From Pluralibacter sp. UBA7423 (GTDB taxonomy: Bacteria; Pseudomonadota; Gammaproteobacteria; Enterobacterales; Enterobacteriaceae): 64,000 nt of DNA. The stretch spans positions 24,444-88,443 of the forward strand of contig DKMD01000034.1 in NCBI GenBank assembly GCA_002470465.1, given 5' to 3'. A program made the position numbers and the translations under genes. The notes under the pieces were generated by a model, which had not been told where the DNA came from, searched no databases, and saw only the letters and a program-made list of their open reading frames with translations. Shown piece by piece: positions 11,120-21,593 of this stretch (positions are counted from its first letter, which is position 1; the number at the start of each line of letters is the position of its first letter).

Positions 11120-11153
11120 CAACCGGGGCTTTATTTCTGGCCCTGGTTGTTTT
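11120..11153 (+). terminator. pyrD terminator
   Basis: CAACCGGGGC (11120-11129) pairs with GCCCTGGTTG (11140-11149) with one mismatch, followed by TTTT. It lies 18 bases after the pyrD stop. Confidence 0.75.
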
Positions 11154-11269
11154 ATATTCCACCAATGTTGCTAATTTAAACTTTATGGTCTTTTCTTAAT
11201 TCAGGCAAATAAACGAAACGGGATCAGAAAGTTTCGCGCAGCGGATGCTTAAGAGGACGGGGGAGAGAA

Positions 11270-11812
11270 ATGCGAATTAAACCTGACGATAACTGGCGTT
11301 GGTATTTTGATGAAGAGCATGACCGTATGATGCTCGATTTAGCCAATGGTATGTTGTTTCGCTCACGTTTTGCCCGCCGTATGTTGACGCCGGATGCCTT
11401 TGATCCCTCAGGGTTTTGTGTTGACGACGCCGCGCTCTACTTCGCTTTTGAAGAAAAATGCCGCGATCTTGAATTAACGAAAGAACATCGCGCAGAGCTC
11501 ATTCTCAATGCGCTCGTTGCCATCCGCTTCCTGAAACCGCAGATGCCAAAAAGCTGGCATTTTCTGGCCCATCATGACCGCTGGCAACCCGTTACGGGCG
11601 ATGCCGCAGCGGTGTGGCTGAGTGACAGCGGCGAACGAGTGAATTTGCTGGTGGTAGAGCCGGGCGACAATGCGGCGCTCTGTTTGCTGGCCCAGCCTGG
11701 CCTGATGCTGGCCGGTCGGACGATGCAGCTTGGCGATGCGATTAAGGTAATGAATGACCGCCTGCAGCCGCAACCTCTGCAGGATGCAATGCGCTACGGC
11801 CAGGCCGTTTAG
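11270..11812 (+). CDS. zapC: cell division protein ZapC
   Basis: Cytoplasmic Z-ring-associated protein that promotes lateral interaction of FtsZ filaments. The 180-residue product starts [34 protein letters not shown], which I recognise as ZapC (formerly YcbW). No membrane segment. The ribosome site GGGGGAGAG lies directly before the ATG. Its stop overlaps the convergent ycbX stop by four bases. The 168 bases before it hold the pyrD terminator and an AT-rich promoter region. Confidence 0.94.
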   Translation: MRIKPDDNWRWYFDEEHDRMMLDLANGMLFRSRFARRMLTPDAFDPSGFCVDDAALYFAFEEKCRDLELTKEHRAELILNALVAIRFLKPQMPKSWHFLAHHDRWQPVTGDAAAVWLSDSGERVNLLVVEPGDNAALCLLAQPGLMLAGRTMQLGDAIKVMNDRLQPQPLQDAMRYGQAV

Positions 11813-12918
11813 CGCGCAAGCCGCAGCGCAGTTTTTGGCACGCAGCTGCAACAAAGAATAGTGCCATCGTTGGCCACGGCGCTTTTCTTCATCGGGCTGA
11901 CTTCCCCTTCAAGCAGCGTAATACGACAGCTTCCACAAATTCCCGCCCGGCAAGAATAGGGCACGCGGATCCCCTGTTGCTCCAGCTGTTCCAGCAGCAC
12001 CTGCTGGTTATTGCCTTTGAACACTTCGCCCTGCCAGTCGATCTCGACGACGGCGTCTGATGCTTTGACGACATCTAACGTCTCTTCCACTTCACCTGCA
12101 CCGTAAACTTTGCCCGGGCCGGTAGAGAGAATGTCAACTTTATCGCCAACGCGAACCACGCCGCTGTTGCGGGCAATCAGGTTCTGGCCGAAATCAACAT
12201 CGCCGTTGTCCTGGGCAGTGCGGAACTTTTGCAGCGTCGTGAGCGGCTCCCCGGCCGGATGTTTTTGCCCTTTGGCGGGGCTGACGGTGGTAAAAACGCA
12301 GCGGCTGCAGGGTTTAACCACGTCAAAGACAACCTCGCCGATGCGCACCACTTTCCAGGTGTCCTCTTCCCAGGCCTGCGTACCGGTCACCACCAGATTG
12401 GGGCGAAACTGCTCCATCTGCACGCTCGCCGGACAGCGGTTTTGCAGGTCCCTGAGTGATGCTTCGCTGGTCAAAAGATAAGGGAAACCATCTGCAAAAG
12501 AGAGCGGAATGGCATCATAGCGTTTTACGCGGCGGGTTGGCTGCGCGCCGACCCAGCGTAGCTGGACATCACGTTTGAAAAAGCCGGAAAGCCACTGGTT
12601 AATATCAGCAGGTGCAATCAGTGCAGTGAAGTGGTTTCCCCAGACTTCGGTAGGGGCAGCATCGGATTTGAAATCTGCGAAACGCACAATTGCGGCGCTG
12701 CCGTCTGGCGCCGTCAGGTGCAGGCCATCATGGATTGGCACCGGCGTGAAACGTACCATCTGCGGGTACTGGCGGGCAGTAATGAAAGTGCCGTCCGGTT
12801 CGGTCACCATAAAGATACGGTCAAAAGCCATCCCGCTGATATCAGCCAGCGCGTGCGTTATACCGATCCCCCGCATCGATTTGACCGGGTGAATAAAGAG
12901 CCTTGATAACGTCGCCAT
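11809..12918 (-). CDS. ycbX: MOSC domain protein with 2Fe-2S ferredoxin domain
   Basis: Molybdenum-cofactor-dependent reductase partner. In E. coli, YcbX detoxifies N-hydroxylated base analogues such as 6-hydroxylaminopurine. N-terminal MOSC_N (residues 1-120), MOSC domain (about 120-265, with the cysteine in [11 protein letters not shown] likely binding the cofactor), then a plant-type ferredoxin domain. The cluster cysteines are in CRAGICGSC and the later CCSC. Length 369. Divergent from rlmL. Confidence 0.94.
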   Translation of the reverse strand: MATLSRLFIHPVKSMRGIGITHALADISGMAFDRIFMVTEPDGTFITARQYPQMVRFTPVPIHDGLHLTAPDGSAAIVRFADFKSDAAPTEVWGNHFTALIAPADINQWLSGFFKRDVQLRWVGAQPTRRVKRYDAIPLSFADGFPYLLTSEASLRDLQNRCPASVQMEQFRPNLVVTGTQAWEEDTWKVVRIGEVVFDVVKPCSRCVFTTVSPAKGQKHPAGEPLTTLQKFRTAQDNGDVDFGQNLIARNSGVVRVGDKVDILSTGPGKVYGAGEVEETLDVVKASDAVVEIDWQGEVFKGNNQQVLLEQLEQQGIRVPYSCRAGICGSCRITLLEGEVSPMKKSAVANDGTILCCSCVPKTALRLAR

Positions 12919-13011
12919 CCCGCTGTCCTCTGCGTTTGAAAAAAGTCGCCCTATATGAAGCCCAGATTCGCTATAATGCGCAACAATTTTCTGCGAGTAA
13001 TAAGTGACGAT

Positions 13012-15120
13012 ATGAATTCTCTGTTTGCCAGTACGGCCCGTGGGCTGGAAGAGCTGTTAAAAACTGAACTCGAAGGCCTGGGTGCGACCGGTTGTCAGGT
13101 GGTTCAGGGTGGTGTCCATTTTGAAGGGGACACGCGACTGCTGTACCAGAGCCTGATGTGGAGCCGCCTGGCGTCCCGTATCATGATGCCGCTTACCGAA
13201 TGCAAGGTTTACAGCGATCTGGACCTGTATCTCGGCGTGCAGGCTATCAGCTGGACAGAGATGTTCAATCAGGACGCGACCTTTGCCGTCCACTTCAGCG
13301 GCGTGAATGAAGAGATTCGCAACAGCCAGTACGGCGCGCTGAAGGTGAAAGATGCTATCGTCGATGCCTTCACCCGTAAAAATCTGCCGCGTCCGAACGT
13401 CGACAAAGAAAATCCGGACGTGCGCATCAACGTGCGCCTGAATAAAGAAGTCGCGCATATTTCTCTCGATCTGAGTGGCGAAGGCCTGCACCTGCGCGGT
13501 TACCGTGATGCCACCGGCATCGCGCCAATTAAAGAAACGCTGGCGGCGGCGATTGTTATGCGCTCCGGCTGGCAGCCAGGCACGCCGCTGCTGGATCCGA
13601 TGTGCGGTTCCGGCACGCTGCTGATTGAAGCGGCCATGCTGGCCACTGACCGTGCGCCAGGCCTGCACCGTGGGCACTGGGGTTTTAAAGGCTGGGCGCA
13701 GCATGATGAAGCTGTCTGGCAGGAAGTGAAAGCCGACGCGCAAACCCGCGCTCGCGCAGGCCTTGCCGCCTATGAATCTCACTTTTACGGTTCCGATATC
13801 GACAGCCGCGTGATTGAGCGTGCGCGCAGTAACGCCCGCCGTGCAGGCGTTGCCGATCTGATGACCTTTGAAGTGAAAGATGTAGCGAAGCTCAGCAACC
13901 CACTGCCAAAAGGTCCGTACGGCACGGTGATTAGCAACCCGCCTTACGGTGAACGTCTGGATAGCGAGCCGGCGCTGATTGCCCTGCACAACCTGTTGGG
14001 CCGCATCATGAAAACCCAGTTTGGCGGCTGGAACCTGTCGCTGTTCAGCGCCTCACCGGATTTGCTGAGCTGCCTGCAGCTGCGCGCCGAGCGTCAGTTC
14101 AAAGCCAAAAACGGCCCGTTGGACTGCGTGCAGAAAAACTACCATCTGGCGGAAACCGACGGTGCAACCGCGCCAGTTATGCTGGCGGACGACTACGCCA
14201 ACCGTCTGCGTAAAAACCTGAAGAAGCTCGAGAAGTGGGCGCGTCAGGAAGATATTGAGTGCTATCGCCTGTACGATGCCGATCTGCCGGAATATAACGT
14301 GGCGGTCGATCGCTACGGCGAATGGGTGGTGATTCAGGAATATGCGCCGCCGAAAACCGTGGATGCGACCAAAGCGCGCCACCGCCTGTTCGACGTTATC
14401 GCCGCCACCATTTCCGTGCTGGGTATTGCGCCTAACAAGCTGGTGCTGAAAACCCGTGAGCGCCAGAAAGGCAAGAATCAGTACGAGAAAATGAGCGAGA
14501 AGGGCGAGTTCATGCAGGTCAGCGAGTATAACGCGCGACTGTGGGTGAACCTGACGGATTACCTCGATACCGGCCTGTTCCTCGATCACCGCATCGCCCG
14601 TAAGATGCTTGGCCAGATGAGTAAAGGAAAAGATTTCCTTAACCTCTTCTCCTACACCGGCAGTGCCAGCGTTCACGCAGGCCTGGGCGGTGCTCGCAGC
14701 ACCACGACTGTGGATATGTCACGCACTTACCTGGAGTGGGCCGAGCGTAACCTGCGTCTCAACGGCCTGACCGGCCGTCCGCATCGCCTGTTGCAGGCCG
14801 ACGTGCTGGGCTGGCTGCGCGATGCTGATGAGCAGTTCGACCTGATCTTTATCGATCCGCCGACGTTCTCCAACTCCAAACGCATGGAAGACACCTTCGA
14901 TGTGCAGCGCGATCATCTGAAGCTGATGACCGATCTGAAACGTCTGCTGCGCAAAGGCGGGACGATCATGTTCTCCAACAATAAGCGTGGCTTCAAACTC
15001 GACACCGACGGCATGGCGAAACTCGGCCTGAAAGCACAAGAAATTACTCAAAAAACGCTTTCGCCAGACTTCGCCCGTAACCGTCAGATCCACAACTGCT
15101 GGCTGATTACCGCAGCCTGA
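13012..15120 (+). CDS. rlmL: bifunctional 23S rRNA m2G2445 / m7G2069 methyltransferase
   Basis: A fused enzyme that methylates two nearby positions in the peptidyl-transferase region of 23S rRNA. The start [23 protein letters not shown] gives 702 residues, the E. coli length; an open frame upstream to 12955 is not part of the gene. A THUMP domain comes first. The first methyltransferase (RlmL) has DPMCGSG at 195-201 and NPPY at 309-312. The second (RlmK) has DPPTFSNSK starting at 615. A TATAAT box lies at 12972-12977, about 35 bases before the ATG. uup follows after 12 bases. Confidence 0.97.
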   Translation: MNSLFASTARGLEELLKTELEGLGATGCQVVQGGVHFEGDTRLLYQSLMWSRLASRIMMPLTECKVYSDLDLYLGVQAISWTEMFNQDATFAVHFSGVNEEIRNSQYGALKVKDAIVDAFTRKNLPRPNVDKENPDVRINVRLNKEVAHISLDLSGEGLHLRGYRDATGIAPIKETLAAAIVMRSGWQPGTPLLDPMCGSGTLLIEAAMLATDRAPGLHRGHWGFKGWAQHDEAVWQEVKADAQTRARAGLAAYESHFYGSDIDSRVIERARSNARRAGVADLMTFEVKDVAKLSNPLPKGPYGTVISNPPYGERLDSEPALIALHNLLGRIMKTQFGGWNLSLFSASPDLLSCLQLRAERQFKAKNGPLDCVQKNYHLAETDGATAPVMLADDYANRLRKNLKKLEKWARQEDIECYRLYDADLPEYNVAVDRYGEWVVIQEYAPPKTVDATKARHRLFDVIAATISVLGIAPNKLVLKTRERQKGKNQYEKMSEKGEFMQVSEYNARLWVNLTDYLDTGLFLDHRIARKMLGQMSKGKDFLNLFSYTGSASVHAGLGGARSTTTVDMSRTYLEWAERNLRLNGLTGRPHRLLQADVLGWLRDADEQFDLIFIDPPTFSNSKRMEDTFDVQRDHLKLMTDLKRLLRKGGTIMFSNNKRGFKLDTDGMAKLGLKAQEITQKTLSPDFARNRQIHNCWLITAA

Positions 15121-15132
15121 AGGAAAGAATAA

Positions 15133-17037
15133 ATGTCTTTAATTAGCATGCATGGCGCCTGGCTGTCGTTCAGCGATGCGCCGCTTCTCGATAACACCGA
15201 ACTGCATATCGAGGATAACGAACGCGTCTGTCTGGTCGGGCGCAACGGCGCCGGGAAGTCGACGCTGATGAAGATCCTCAACCGCGAGCAGGGTCTGGAC
15301 GACGGTCGCATTATTTACGAGCAGGATCTGGTTGTGGCGCGTCTGCAGCAGGATCCGCCGCGTAACGTACAGGGTAGCGTATACGACTTTATCGCCGAGG
15401 GCATTGAAGAGCAGGCGGTTTATCTCAAGCGCTATCACGAGATTTCCCATCTGGTGATGACCGATCCGAGCGACAAAAACCTGAACGAGCTGGCAAAAGT
15501 TCAGGAACAGCTGGATCACCACAATCTGTGGCAGCTGGAAAACCGTATCAACGAAGTGCTGGAACAGCTGGGCCTGGAAGCTGATATGCAGCTGAGTGCG
15601 CTCTCCGGCGGCTGGCTGCGTAAAGCGGCGCTGGGCCGGGCGCTGGTGAGCGGCCCACGAATCCTGCTGCTTGACGAACCGACGAACCACCTGGACATCG
15701 AAACCATCGACTGGCTGGAAGGGTTCCTGAAAACGTTCAAAGGCACCATTATCTTCATTTCGCACGACCGTTCGTTTATCCGCAACATGGCGACGCGTAT
15801 TGTCGATCTCGATCGTGGCAAGCTGGTGACCTATCCTGGCAGCTATGACCAGTACCTGCTGGAAAAAGAAGAAGCCCTGCGCGTCGAAGAGCTGCAGAAT
15901 GCAGAGTTTGACCGCAAGCTGGCTCAGGAAGAAGTGTGGATCCGTCAGGGCATCAAGGCGCGCCGCACCCGTAACGAAGGCCGCGTGCGCGCGCTGAAAG
16001 CGATGCGCCGTGAACGCAGCGAGCGCCGTGAAGTTATGGGCAGCGCGAAGATGCAGGTCGAAGAAGCCAGTCGTTCAGGCAAAATCGTGTTCGAACTGGA
16101 AAACGTCGATTATCAGGTCGACGGTAAAGTGCTGGTGAAGGACTTCTCCGTTCAGGTTCAGCGCGGAGACAAAATTGCCCTGATTGGCCCGAACGGCTGC
16201 GGCAAAACCACGCTCCTTAAACTGATGCTGGGCCAGCTTCAGGCTGATAGCGGACGCGTCCACGTCGGCACTAAGCTTGAGGTCGCGTATTTTGACCAGC
16301 ATCGCGCCGAGCTGGATCCGGATAAAACCGTGATGGATAACCTGGCCGAAGGCAAACAGGAAGTGATGGTCAACGGCAAGCCGCGCCACGTGCTTGGGTA
16401 TTTGCAGGACTTCCTGTTCCACCCGAAACGCGCGATGACGCCGGTGCGTGCGCTTTCTGGCGGAGAGCGTAACCGTCTGCTGCTGGCGCGTCTGTTCCTT
16501 AAGCCAAGCAACCTGCTGATCCTCGATGAACCGACCAACGACCTCGACGTGGAAACGCTTGAACTGCTGGAAGAGCTGATCGACGGCTATCAGGGCACCG
16601 TTATGCTGGTCAGCCACGACCGCCAGTTTGTTGACAACACGGTGACCGACTGCTGGATTTTCGAAGGTAACGGCAAGATTGGCGCCTATGTTGGCGGCTA
16701 TCACGATGCTCGTGGCCAGCAGGCGCAGTCGCTGGCGAAAAAACCATCGGTTGATACGAAGGTTCTGAAAGAGCAGCCGAAAGCAGAAACTGTCAAACGC
16801 GCGAGTAGCAAACTAAGCTATAACCTGCAGCGCGAATTAGAACAGCTTCCTCAACGCCTCGAAGAGCTTGAAGCGAATCTGGAGAGTTTACAGGCCCAGG
16901 TCGCGGACCCTTCTTTCTTCAGCCAGTCACATGACCACACCCAAAAGGTGTTGTCCGATATGGCTGCGGCTGAGAAAGCGCTGGAAGAGGCGTTTGAGCG
17001 CTGGGAAGAGCTTGAAGCGTTAAAAAACGGCGGTTAA
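15133..17037 (+). CDS. uup: ABC-F family ATPase Uup
   Basis: Cytosolic ABC-F protein with two ATPase domains. It is linked to ribosome assembly or function, and its loss in E. coli increases precise transposon excision. Walker A motifs: GRNGAGKST at 36-44 and GPNGCGKTT around 352-360. Each domain has its signature (LSGGWLRKAALGRAL and LSGGERNRLLLARL) and a Walker B DEPTN. The charged linker between domains (residues about 240-300) and the C-terminal coiled coil (about 560-634, rich in Leu/Glu) are typical. Same direction as rlmL and pqiA, probably cotranscribed in part. Confidence 0.97.
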   Translation: MSLISMHGAWLSFSDAPLLDNTELHIEDNERVCLVGRNGAGKSTLMKILNREQGLDDGRIIYEQDLVVARLQQDPPRNVQGSVYDFIAEGIEEQAVYLKRYHEISHLVMTDPSDKNLNELAKVQEQLDHHNLWQLENRINEVLEQLGLEADMQLSALSGGWLRKAALGRALVSGPRILLLDEPTNHLDIETIDWLEGFLKTFKGTIIFISHDRSFIRNMATRIVDLDRGKLVTYPGSYDQYLLEKEEALRVEELQNAEFDRKLAQEEVWIRQGIKARRTRNEGRVRALKAMRRERSERREVMGSAKMQVEEASRSGKIVFELENVDYQVDGKVLVKDFSVQVQRGDKIALIGPNGCGKTTLLKLMLGQLQADSGRVHVGTKLEVAYFDQHRAELDPDKTVMDNLAEGKQEVMVNGKPRHVLGYLQDFLFHPKRAMTPVRALSGGERNRLLLARLFLKPSNLLILDEPTNDLDVETLELLEELIDGYQGTVMLVSHDRQFVDNTVTDCWIFEGNGKIGAYVGGYHDARGQQAQSLAKKPSVDTKVLKEQPKAETVKRASSKLSYNLQRELEQLPQRLEELEANLESLQAQVADPSFFSQSHDHTQKVLSDMAAAEKALEEAFERWEELEALKNGG

Positions 17038-17052
17038 TGGAGAGGAACGCTC

Positions 17053-18306
17053 ATGTGCGATGAACACCAGAGGGCAGGGCATATCCTGTGTCCGCAATGC
17101 GATCTGCTGGTGGCGTTACCGCACCTGGAACATCGTCATAAGGCGTCGTGTCCTCGCTGCGGCACGACGCTCACCACGGAATGGGATGAGCCGCGGCAGC
17201 GTCCGACAGCCTATGCGCTGGTGGCGCTGTTTATGCTGCTGCTGGCAAACCTGTTTCCTTTCGTCAATATGAACGTCGGCGGGATCAGCAGCGAAATCGA
17301 GCTGCTCGAGATCCCGCACGTTCTGTTTTCCGAAGACTATGCCAGCCTTGGCACTTTTTTCCTGCTCTTTGTGCAGCTGGTGCCGGCTTTCTGTCTGGTC
17401 ACTATTATTGTGCTGGTGAACCGCGTCCCGTTGTCGAAAAAGATGCAGATTTTCCTTGCCCGCGTTTTGTTCCACCTGAAAACGTGGGGTATGGCAGAGA
17501 TTTTTCTCGCTGGCGTGCTGGTGAGCTTCGTCAAGCTGATGGCGTATGGTGACATCGGCGTGGGGTCGAGCTTTTTGCCCTGGTGCCTGTTTTGCCTGCT
17601 TCAGCTCCGGGCCTTCCAGTGTGTCGATCGCCGCTGGCTGTGGGATGACATCTCGCCTGAGCCTGAGCTACAGCAACCGTTCAAGGTTGGCGTGGCGGGC
17701 ATTCGCCAGGGGCTGCGCTCCTGTCCATGCTGCACGGCGATCCTTCCGGCGGACAACCCTGTCTGCCCACGCTGTGAAACAAAAGGTTTCGTGCGGCGTA
17801 AGCACAGCCTGCAGTGGACGCTGGCGCTGCTGATAACCTCTGTCATTCTTTATCTCCCCGCTAATATCATGCCCATCATGATCACGGATTTACTGGGAGA
17901 TAAAATGCCTTCTACCATTATTGCCGGGGTCGTACTGCTGTGGAGCGAAGGATCTTACCCGGTGGCGATGGTGATATTTATCGCCAGTATCATGGTGCCC
18001 ACGCTGAAAATGATCGCTATCGGCTGGCTGTGCTGGAATGCAAACGGCAACGGCAAGCGCGATAACGAGCGCATGCATTTGCTGTATGAGGTAGTTGAAT
18101 TTGTTGGCCGATGGTCAATGATTGATGTTTTTGTGATAGCGGTGCTGTCGGCGCTGGTGCGCATGGGAGGATTAATGAATATCTATCCGGCGATGGGGGC
18201 AGTAATGTTTGCGCTGGTGGTCGTCATGACCATGTTCTCCGCCATGACCTTCGATCCAAGACTGTTATGGGATCGTGAGCCAGAACCAAGCCATGAGGAA
18301 AAGTAG
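17053..18306 (+). CDS. pqiA: intermembrane transport protein PqiA
   Basis: Inner-membrane component of the PqiABC system, which bridges the envelope and is thought to move lipids between membranes. Two homologous halves each start with a cysteine zinc-ribbon motif (HILCPQCDLLV...CPRCG near residues 15-40, and CPCCTAIL...CPRCE near 220-240) and carry about four membrane helices. Length 417, as in E. coli. Fifteen bases after uup, with ribosome site GGAGAGG. The ATG of pqiB lies four bases past its stop. Confidence 0.96.
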   Translation: MCDEHQRAGHILCPQCDLLVALPHLEHRHKASCPRCGTTLTTEWDEPRQRPTAYALVALFMLLLANLFPFVNMNVGGISSEIELLEIPHVLFSEDYASLGTFFLLFVQLVPAFCLVTIIVLVNRVPLSKKMQIFLARVLFHLKTWGMAEIFLAGVLVSFVKLMAYGDIGVGSSFLPWCLFCLLQLRAFQCVDRRWLWDDISPEPELQQPFKVGVAGIRQGLRSCPCCTAILPADNPVCPRCETKGFVRRKHSLQWTLALLITSVILYLPANIMPIMITDLLGDKMPSTIIAGVVLLWSEGSYPVAMVIFIASIMVPTLKMIAIGWLCWNANGNGKRDNERMHLLYEVVEFVGRWSMIDVFVIAVLSALVRMGGLMNIYPAMGAVMFALVVVMTMFSAMTFDPRLLWDREPEPSHEEK

Positions 18307-18310
18307 CAAC

Positions 18311-19951
18311 ATGGAAAACAAGAGTGGAGAGGCCAAAGTGCAGAAGGTGAAGAACTGGTCGCCGGTGTGGATCTTTCCCATCGTGACCGCGCTCATCGGT
18401 GCGTGGATCCTGTTTTATCACTATAGCCACCAGGGGCCGGAAGTGACGCTGATGACCACTAACGCGGAAGGCATTGAAGGCGGGAAAACTCGCATCAAGA
18501 GCCGAAGCGTGGACGTGGGCGTTGTTGAAAGTACCACCCTGACGGACGATTTGACGCACGTCGAAATCAAAGCACGGCTCAACACCGGAATGGAAAAGTT
18601 GCTGCACGGTGACTCTGTCTTCTGGGTGGTGAAACCGCAGGTCGGCCGCGAAGGCATTAGCGGCCTTGGTACGCTGCTTTCCGGGGCATATATCGAGCTT
18701 CAGCCCGGGACGAAAGGGGCTGAACCTGCGCAATTCCAGCTGCTGGATGCTCCACCGTTGGCACCGCCTGATGCGAAAGGGATCCGCATCCTGCTGGAAA
18801 GTAACAAAGCGGGCCAGCTTTCACCGGGCGATCCTGTGCTCTTCCGTGGCTACCGCGTAGGTTCGGTTGAAACCAGCACCTTCAATCCGGAAAAACGCAC
18901 AATTTCCTATCAGCTGTTTATCAATGCACCGAACGATCGTCTGGTGACCACCAACGTGCGCTTCTGGAAAGACAGCGGGATTGCGGTAGACCTGACGGCC
19001 GCCGGTATGCGCGTTGAAATGGGATCTCTGTCGACGCTGTTCGGCGGCGGCGTCAGCTTTGACGTGCCGGAAGGGCAAGATTTGGGTGAACCGGTGGCGA
19101 ATAAAACCGGATATCACTTATACGACGATCAGCGTAGCATTCAGGATTCCATCTACACGCAGCATCTTGATTACGTGATGTTCTTTAAGGATTCGGTTCG
19201 TGGACTCCAGCCTGGCGCCCCGGTGGAGTTCCGTGGTATTCGCCTTGGCACCGTCGGCAAAGTCCCGTTCTTCATTCCTGGGCTGCATCAGCGTCTGAAT
19301 GATGATTACCGGATTCCTGTGCAGGTGCGTATCGAACCTGAACGTCTGATCAACCAGCTTGGCGGCGACACGGACATCAAAGCGCACCTGGACGGGCTGA
19401 TCGATCGCGGTCTGCGTGGCTCACTGAAAACCGGGAATCTGGTCACCGGAGCGTTGTATATCGATCTTGATTTCTATCCGAAGGCGGAGCCGCGCGGCAA
19501 ATTCCGTGAGTTTGGTGGGTATGACATCATTCCAACCGTCAGCGGCGGTCTTGCGCAAATCCAGCAACGCCTGATGGAGGCGCTGGATAAGATCAATAAT
19601 CTGCCGATTAACCCGCTGCTTGAGCAGGCCACCAGTTCACTGGCTGAAAGCCAGAAAACCATGAAGCATGTGCAAACAACGCTGGATAATCTGAACAAGA
19701 TTACCGGGAGCCAGTCGATGCAGGACCTGCCAGCGGATATGCAGAAAACCTTGCGTGAGCTGAATCGCAGTATGCAGGGCTTCCAGCCGGGCTCCGCCGC
19801 TTACAACAAAATGGTCGGTGACATGCAACGTCTGGATCAGGTATTGCGTGAACTGCAGCCGGTGCTGAAGACGCTGAACGATAAGAGCAATGCGCTGGTG
19901 TTTGAAGCGAAGGATAAAAAGGATCCGCAGCCGAAGAGGGCGAAACAATGA
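18311..19951 (+). CDS. pqiB: intermembrane transport protein PqiB (MCE)
   Basis: MCE-domain protein anchored by one N-terminal helix (residues about 15-37, VWIFPIVTALIGAWILFYHY). It forms stacked hexamers with a long needle across the periplasm. Three MCE repeats are recognisable by the recurring FRGYRVGSVE and FRGIRLGTVG type segments. The C-terminal region (about 440-530) is helical and would make the needle. The start MENKSGEAKVQKVKNW gives 546 residues, the usual length; an in-frame ATG 12 codons upstream lies inside pqiA. Overlaps pqiC by four bases. Confidence 0.96.
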   Translation: MENKSGEAKVQKVKNWSPVWIFPIVTALIGAWILFYHYSHQGPEVTLMTTNAEGIEGGKTRIKSRSVDVGVVESTTLTDDLTHVEIKARLNTGMEKLLHGDSVFWVVKPQVGREGISGLGTLLSGAYIELQPGTKGAEPAQFQLLDAPPLAPPDAKGIRILLESNKAGQLSPGDPVLFRGYRVGSVETSTFNPEKRTISYQLFINAPNDRLVTTNVRFWKDSGIAVDLTAAGMRVEMGSLSTLFGGGVSFDVPEGQDLGEPVANKTGYHLYDDQRSIQDSIYTQHLDYVMFFKDSVRGLQPGAPVEFRGIRLGTVGKVPFFIPGLHQRLNDDYRIPVQVRIEPERLINQLGGDTDIKAHLDGLIDRGLRGSLKTGNLVTGALYIDLDFYPKAEPRGKFREFGGYDIIPTVSGGLAQIQQRLMEALDKINNLPINPLLEQATSSLAESQKTMKHVQTTLDNLNKITGSQSMQDLPADMQKTLRELNRSMQGFQPGSAAYNKMVGDMQRLDQVLRELQPVLKTLNDKSNALVFEAKDKKDPQPKRAKQ

Positions 19952-20514
19952 AAAAATGGCTACCCGTAGTAATGGCCTGCATGCTGTCGGCATGCAGCAG
20001 TACCGGCAGCGACAGTAAAACGTATTATCAATTGCCACTTCCTCAGGCTGGCGTACAGAGCACGGCCAGCCAGGGAAATCGTCTGCTGTGGGTTGAGCAG
20101 GTTAACATCCCGGACTACCTCGCTGGCAGCGGCGTGGTGTATCAGACCAGCGACGTTCAGTATGTGATAGCCAGCAATAATCTGTGGGCCAGCCCGCTGG
20201 ATCAGCAGCTTCGGACGACGCTGGTGGCAAACCTCAGTAACCAGTTGCCTGGCTGGGTCGTTGCCTCACAACCGCTAGGAAGCGATCAGGACACGCTCAA
20301 CGTCAACGTCAGCGGTTTTCATGGGCGCTATGATGGCACGGTGATTGTCAGCGGCGAGTGGCTCCTGAACCACCAGGGGCAGCTTATCAAACGCCCGTTC
20401 CACATCGAAGTGAAGCAGCAGCAGGACGGTTATGACGCAATGGTAAAAACGCTGGCGCAGGCCTGGAGTCAGGAGGCAGCCTCGATTGCCCAGTCGATGA
20501 ACCGCTTGCCATAA
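19948..20514 (+). CDS. pqiC: outer-membrane lipoprotein PqiC
   Basis: Lipoprotein of the PqiABC complex (ABC-type transport auxiliary, formerly YmbA). Signal peptide MKKWLPVVMACMLSAC with lipobox LSAC and the acylated Cys at 16, followed by SSTGS, which has no Asp at +2, so outer-membrane sorting is expected. Length 188. The ATG overlaps the pqiB stop (ATGA). A strong terminator follows at once. Confidence 0.95.
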   Translation: MKKWLPVVMACMLSACSSTGSDSKTYYQLPLPQAGVQSTASQGNRLLWVEQVNIPDYLAGSGVVYQTSDVQYVIASNNLWASPLDQQLRTTLVANLSNQLPGWVVASQPLGSDQDTLNVNVSGFHGRYDGTVIVSGEWLLNHQGQLIKRPFHIEVKQQQDGYDAMVKTLAQAWSQEAASIAQSMNRLP

Positions 20515-20532
20515 GTAAAATTTATCATCATA

Positions 20533-20568
20533 AAAACCGCAGCAGGCGTGTTCCTGCTGCGGTTTTTT
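20533..20568 (+). terminator. pqiABC terminator
   Basis: AAAACCGCAGCAGG (20533-20546) pairs with CCTGCTGCGGTTTT (from 20553), loop CGTGTT, with a run of seven T. An intrinsic terminator 18 bases after the pqiC stop. Confidence 0.9.
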
Positions 20569-20768
20569 TGTTTTTACCCTCAGGCAGTTAGTTGTCGCGG
20601 TTCACATTTTTTGTACAAATGAACTTCTGTGTAGCTCACAAATATGACACTGGCGTGAATTTTGCGCATTGACGATGCCGTCGAATCGGGTTATCCCTAA
20701 TATGTGGTTGCACATTTGGTGACCACTGTTTTCTTTTCCACCAGATCAAAAAATGAGGGAAACGAGGC

Positions 20769-20936
20769 ATGAAGAGACAAAAACGTGATCGCCTGGAACG
20801 GGCACATCAACGTGGGTACCAGGCAGGCATCGCTGGCAAATCAAAAGAAATCTGTCCTTATCAGACCTTAAATCAGAGGTCACACTGGCTGGGAGGCTGG
20901 CGAGAAGCCATGGGGGACAGGGCAGTAATCGCTTGA
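20769..20936 (+). CDS. rmf: ribosome modulation factor
   Basis: A 55-residue basic protein, MKRQKRDRLERAHQRGYQAG..., ending LGGWREAMGDRAVIA. This is the known length and sequence type of RMF, which pairs 70S ribosomes into inactive 100S dimers in stationary phase. GAGGGAAACGAGGC gives a ribosome site just upstream. The roughly 200 bases between the pqiC terminator and the start are AT-rich and presumably hold the growth-phase promoter; I could not assign boxes with confidence. Followed by a hairpin shared with fabA. Confidence 0.97.
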   Translation: MKRQKRDRLERAHQRGYQAGIAGKSKEICPYQTLNQRSHWLGGWREAMGDRAVIA

Positions 20937-20956
20937 TGCTGTCTCTTTAAAACAAA

Positions 20957-20980
20957 GAAGCCTCTGCATGCAGAGGCTTC
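20957..20980. terminator. hairpin between rmf and fabA
   Basis: GAAGCCTCTG (20957-20966) and CAGAGGCTTC (20971-20980) form a perfect stem. The minus-strand side is followed by TTTGTTTT, so it should end fabA. On the plus side the T tract is poor, so it may only protect the rmf mRNA 3' end. Confidence 0.75.
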
Positions 20981-21017
20981 GCCGTTTCTGTCAGCCCGAT
21001 CGGGCAATGTCCATAGA

Positions 21018-21536
21018 TTAGAACGTTGAAGTATCCTGGAACAGGCCAACCTTCAGGTCGGTTGCTTCGTAGATTTTATGGCCGTCTACCAGTACTTCAC
21101 CATCAGCGATACCCAGAATCAGGCGACGGTTAATGACGCGCTTGAAGTGGATGCGATAGGTGACTTTCTTCGCCGTTGGCAGGATTTGACCGGTGAATTT
21201 CACTTCACCCACGCCCAGCGCGCGACCTTTACCTTCACCGCCGAGCCAGCCCAGGTAGAAGCCCACGAGCTGCCACATGGCATCAAGACCCAGACAGCCA
21301 GGCATTACCGGGTCGCCGATGAAGTGGCAACCGAAGAACCACAGGTCAGGATTGATATCCAGTTCTGCTTCCACGTAGCCTTTATCGAAGTTACCGCCCG
21401 TTTCGGTCATTTTGATGACACGGTCCATCATCAGCATATTCGCTGACGGCAGCTGCGGGCCTTTTTCGCCAAACAGTTCACCGCGACCGGAGGCAAGAAG
21501 GTCTTCTTTTGTATAGGATTCGCGTTTATCTACCAT
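21018..21536 (-). CDS. fabA: 3-hydroxydecanoyl-ACP dehydratase/isomerase
   Basis: Introduces the cis double bond in unsaturated fatty acid synthesis by dehydrating 3-hydroxydecanoyl-ACP and isomerising the product. The start [14 protein letters not shown] gives 172 residues, the exact family length; the open frame upstream is not coding. The catalytic His is in [17 protein letters not shown] (about residue 71) and the Asp in GLDAMWQL (about 85), both hot-dog fold residues. Control is by FabR (repressor) and FadR (activator), whose sites are visible directly upstream. Confidence 0.98.
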   Translation of the reverse strand: MVDKRESYTKEDLLASGRGELFGEKGPQLPSANMLMMDRVIKMTETGGNFDKGYVEAELDINPDLWFFGCHFIGDPVMPGCLGLDAMWQLVGFYLGWLGGEGKGRALGVGEVKFTGQILPTAKKVTYRIHFKRVINRRLILGIADGEVLVDGHKIYEATDLKVGLFQDTSTF

Positions 21537-21576
21537 GTTTTCAGTAAGCCTTATTTTGAGTTCGCGACGCAGGATA

Positions 21577-21593
21577 GCTAACACGTGTACGCT
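21577..21593 (-). promoter_or_regulatory. FabR operator of fabA
   Basis: On the minus strand it reads AGCGTACACGTGTTAGC, centred on the palindrome ACACGTGT. This matches the FabR motif of E. coli fabA and fabB (AGCGTAcACGTGTTcGC type). It lies about 40 bases upstream of the fabA ATG. Confidence 0.85.

Noticed and set aside
20621..20640. CRP-like site upstream of rmf (TGTGT...TCACA)
   Set aside because: The half sites are three bases apart, not the six needed for CRP.
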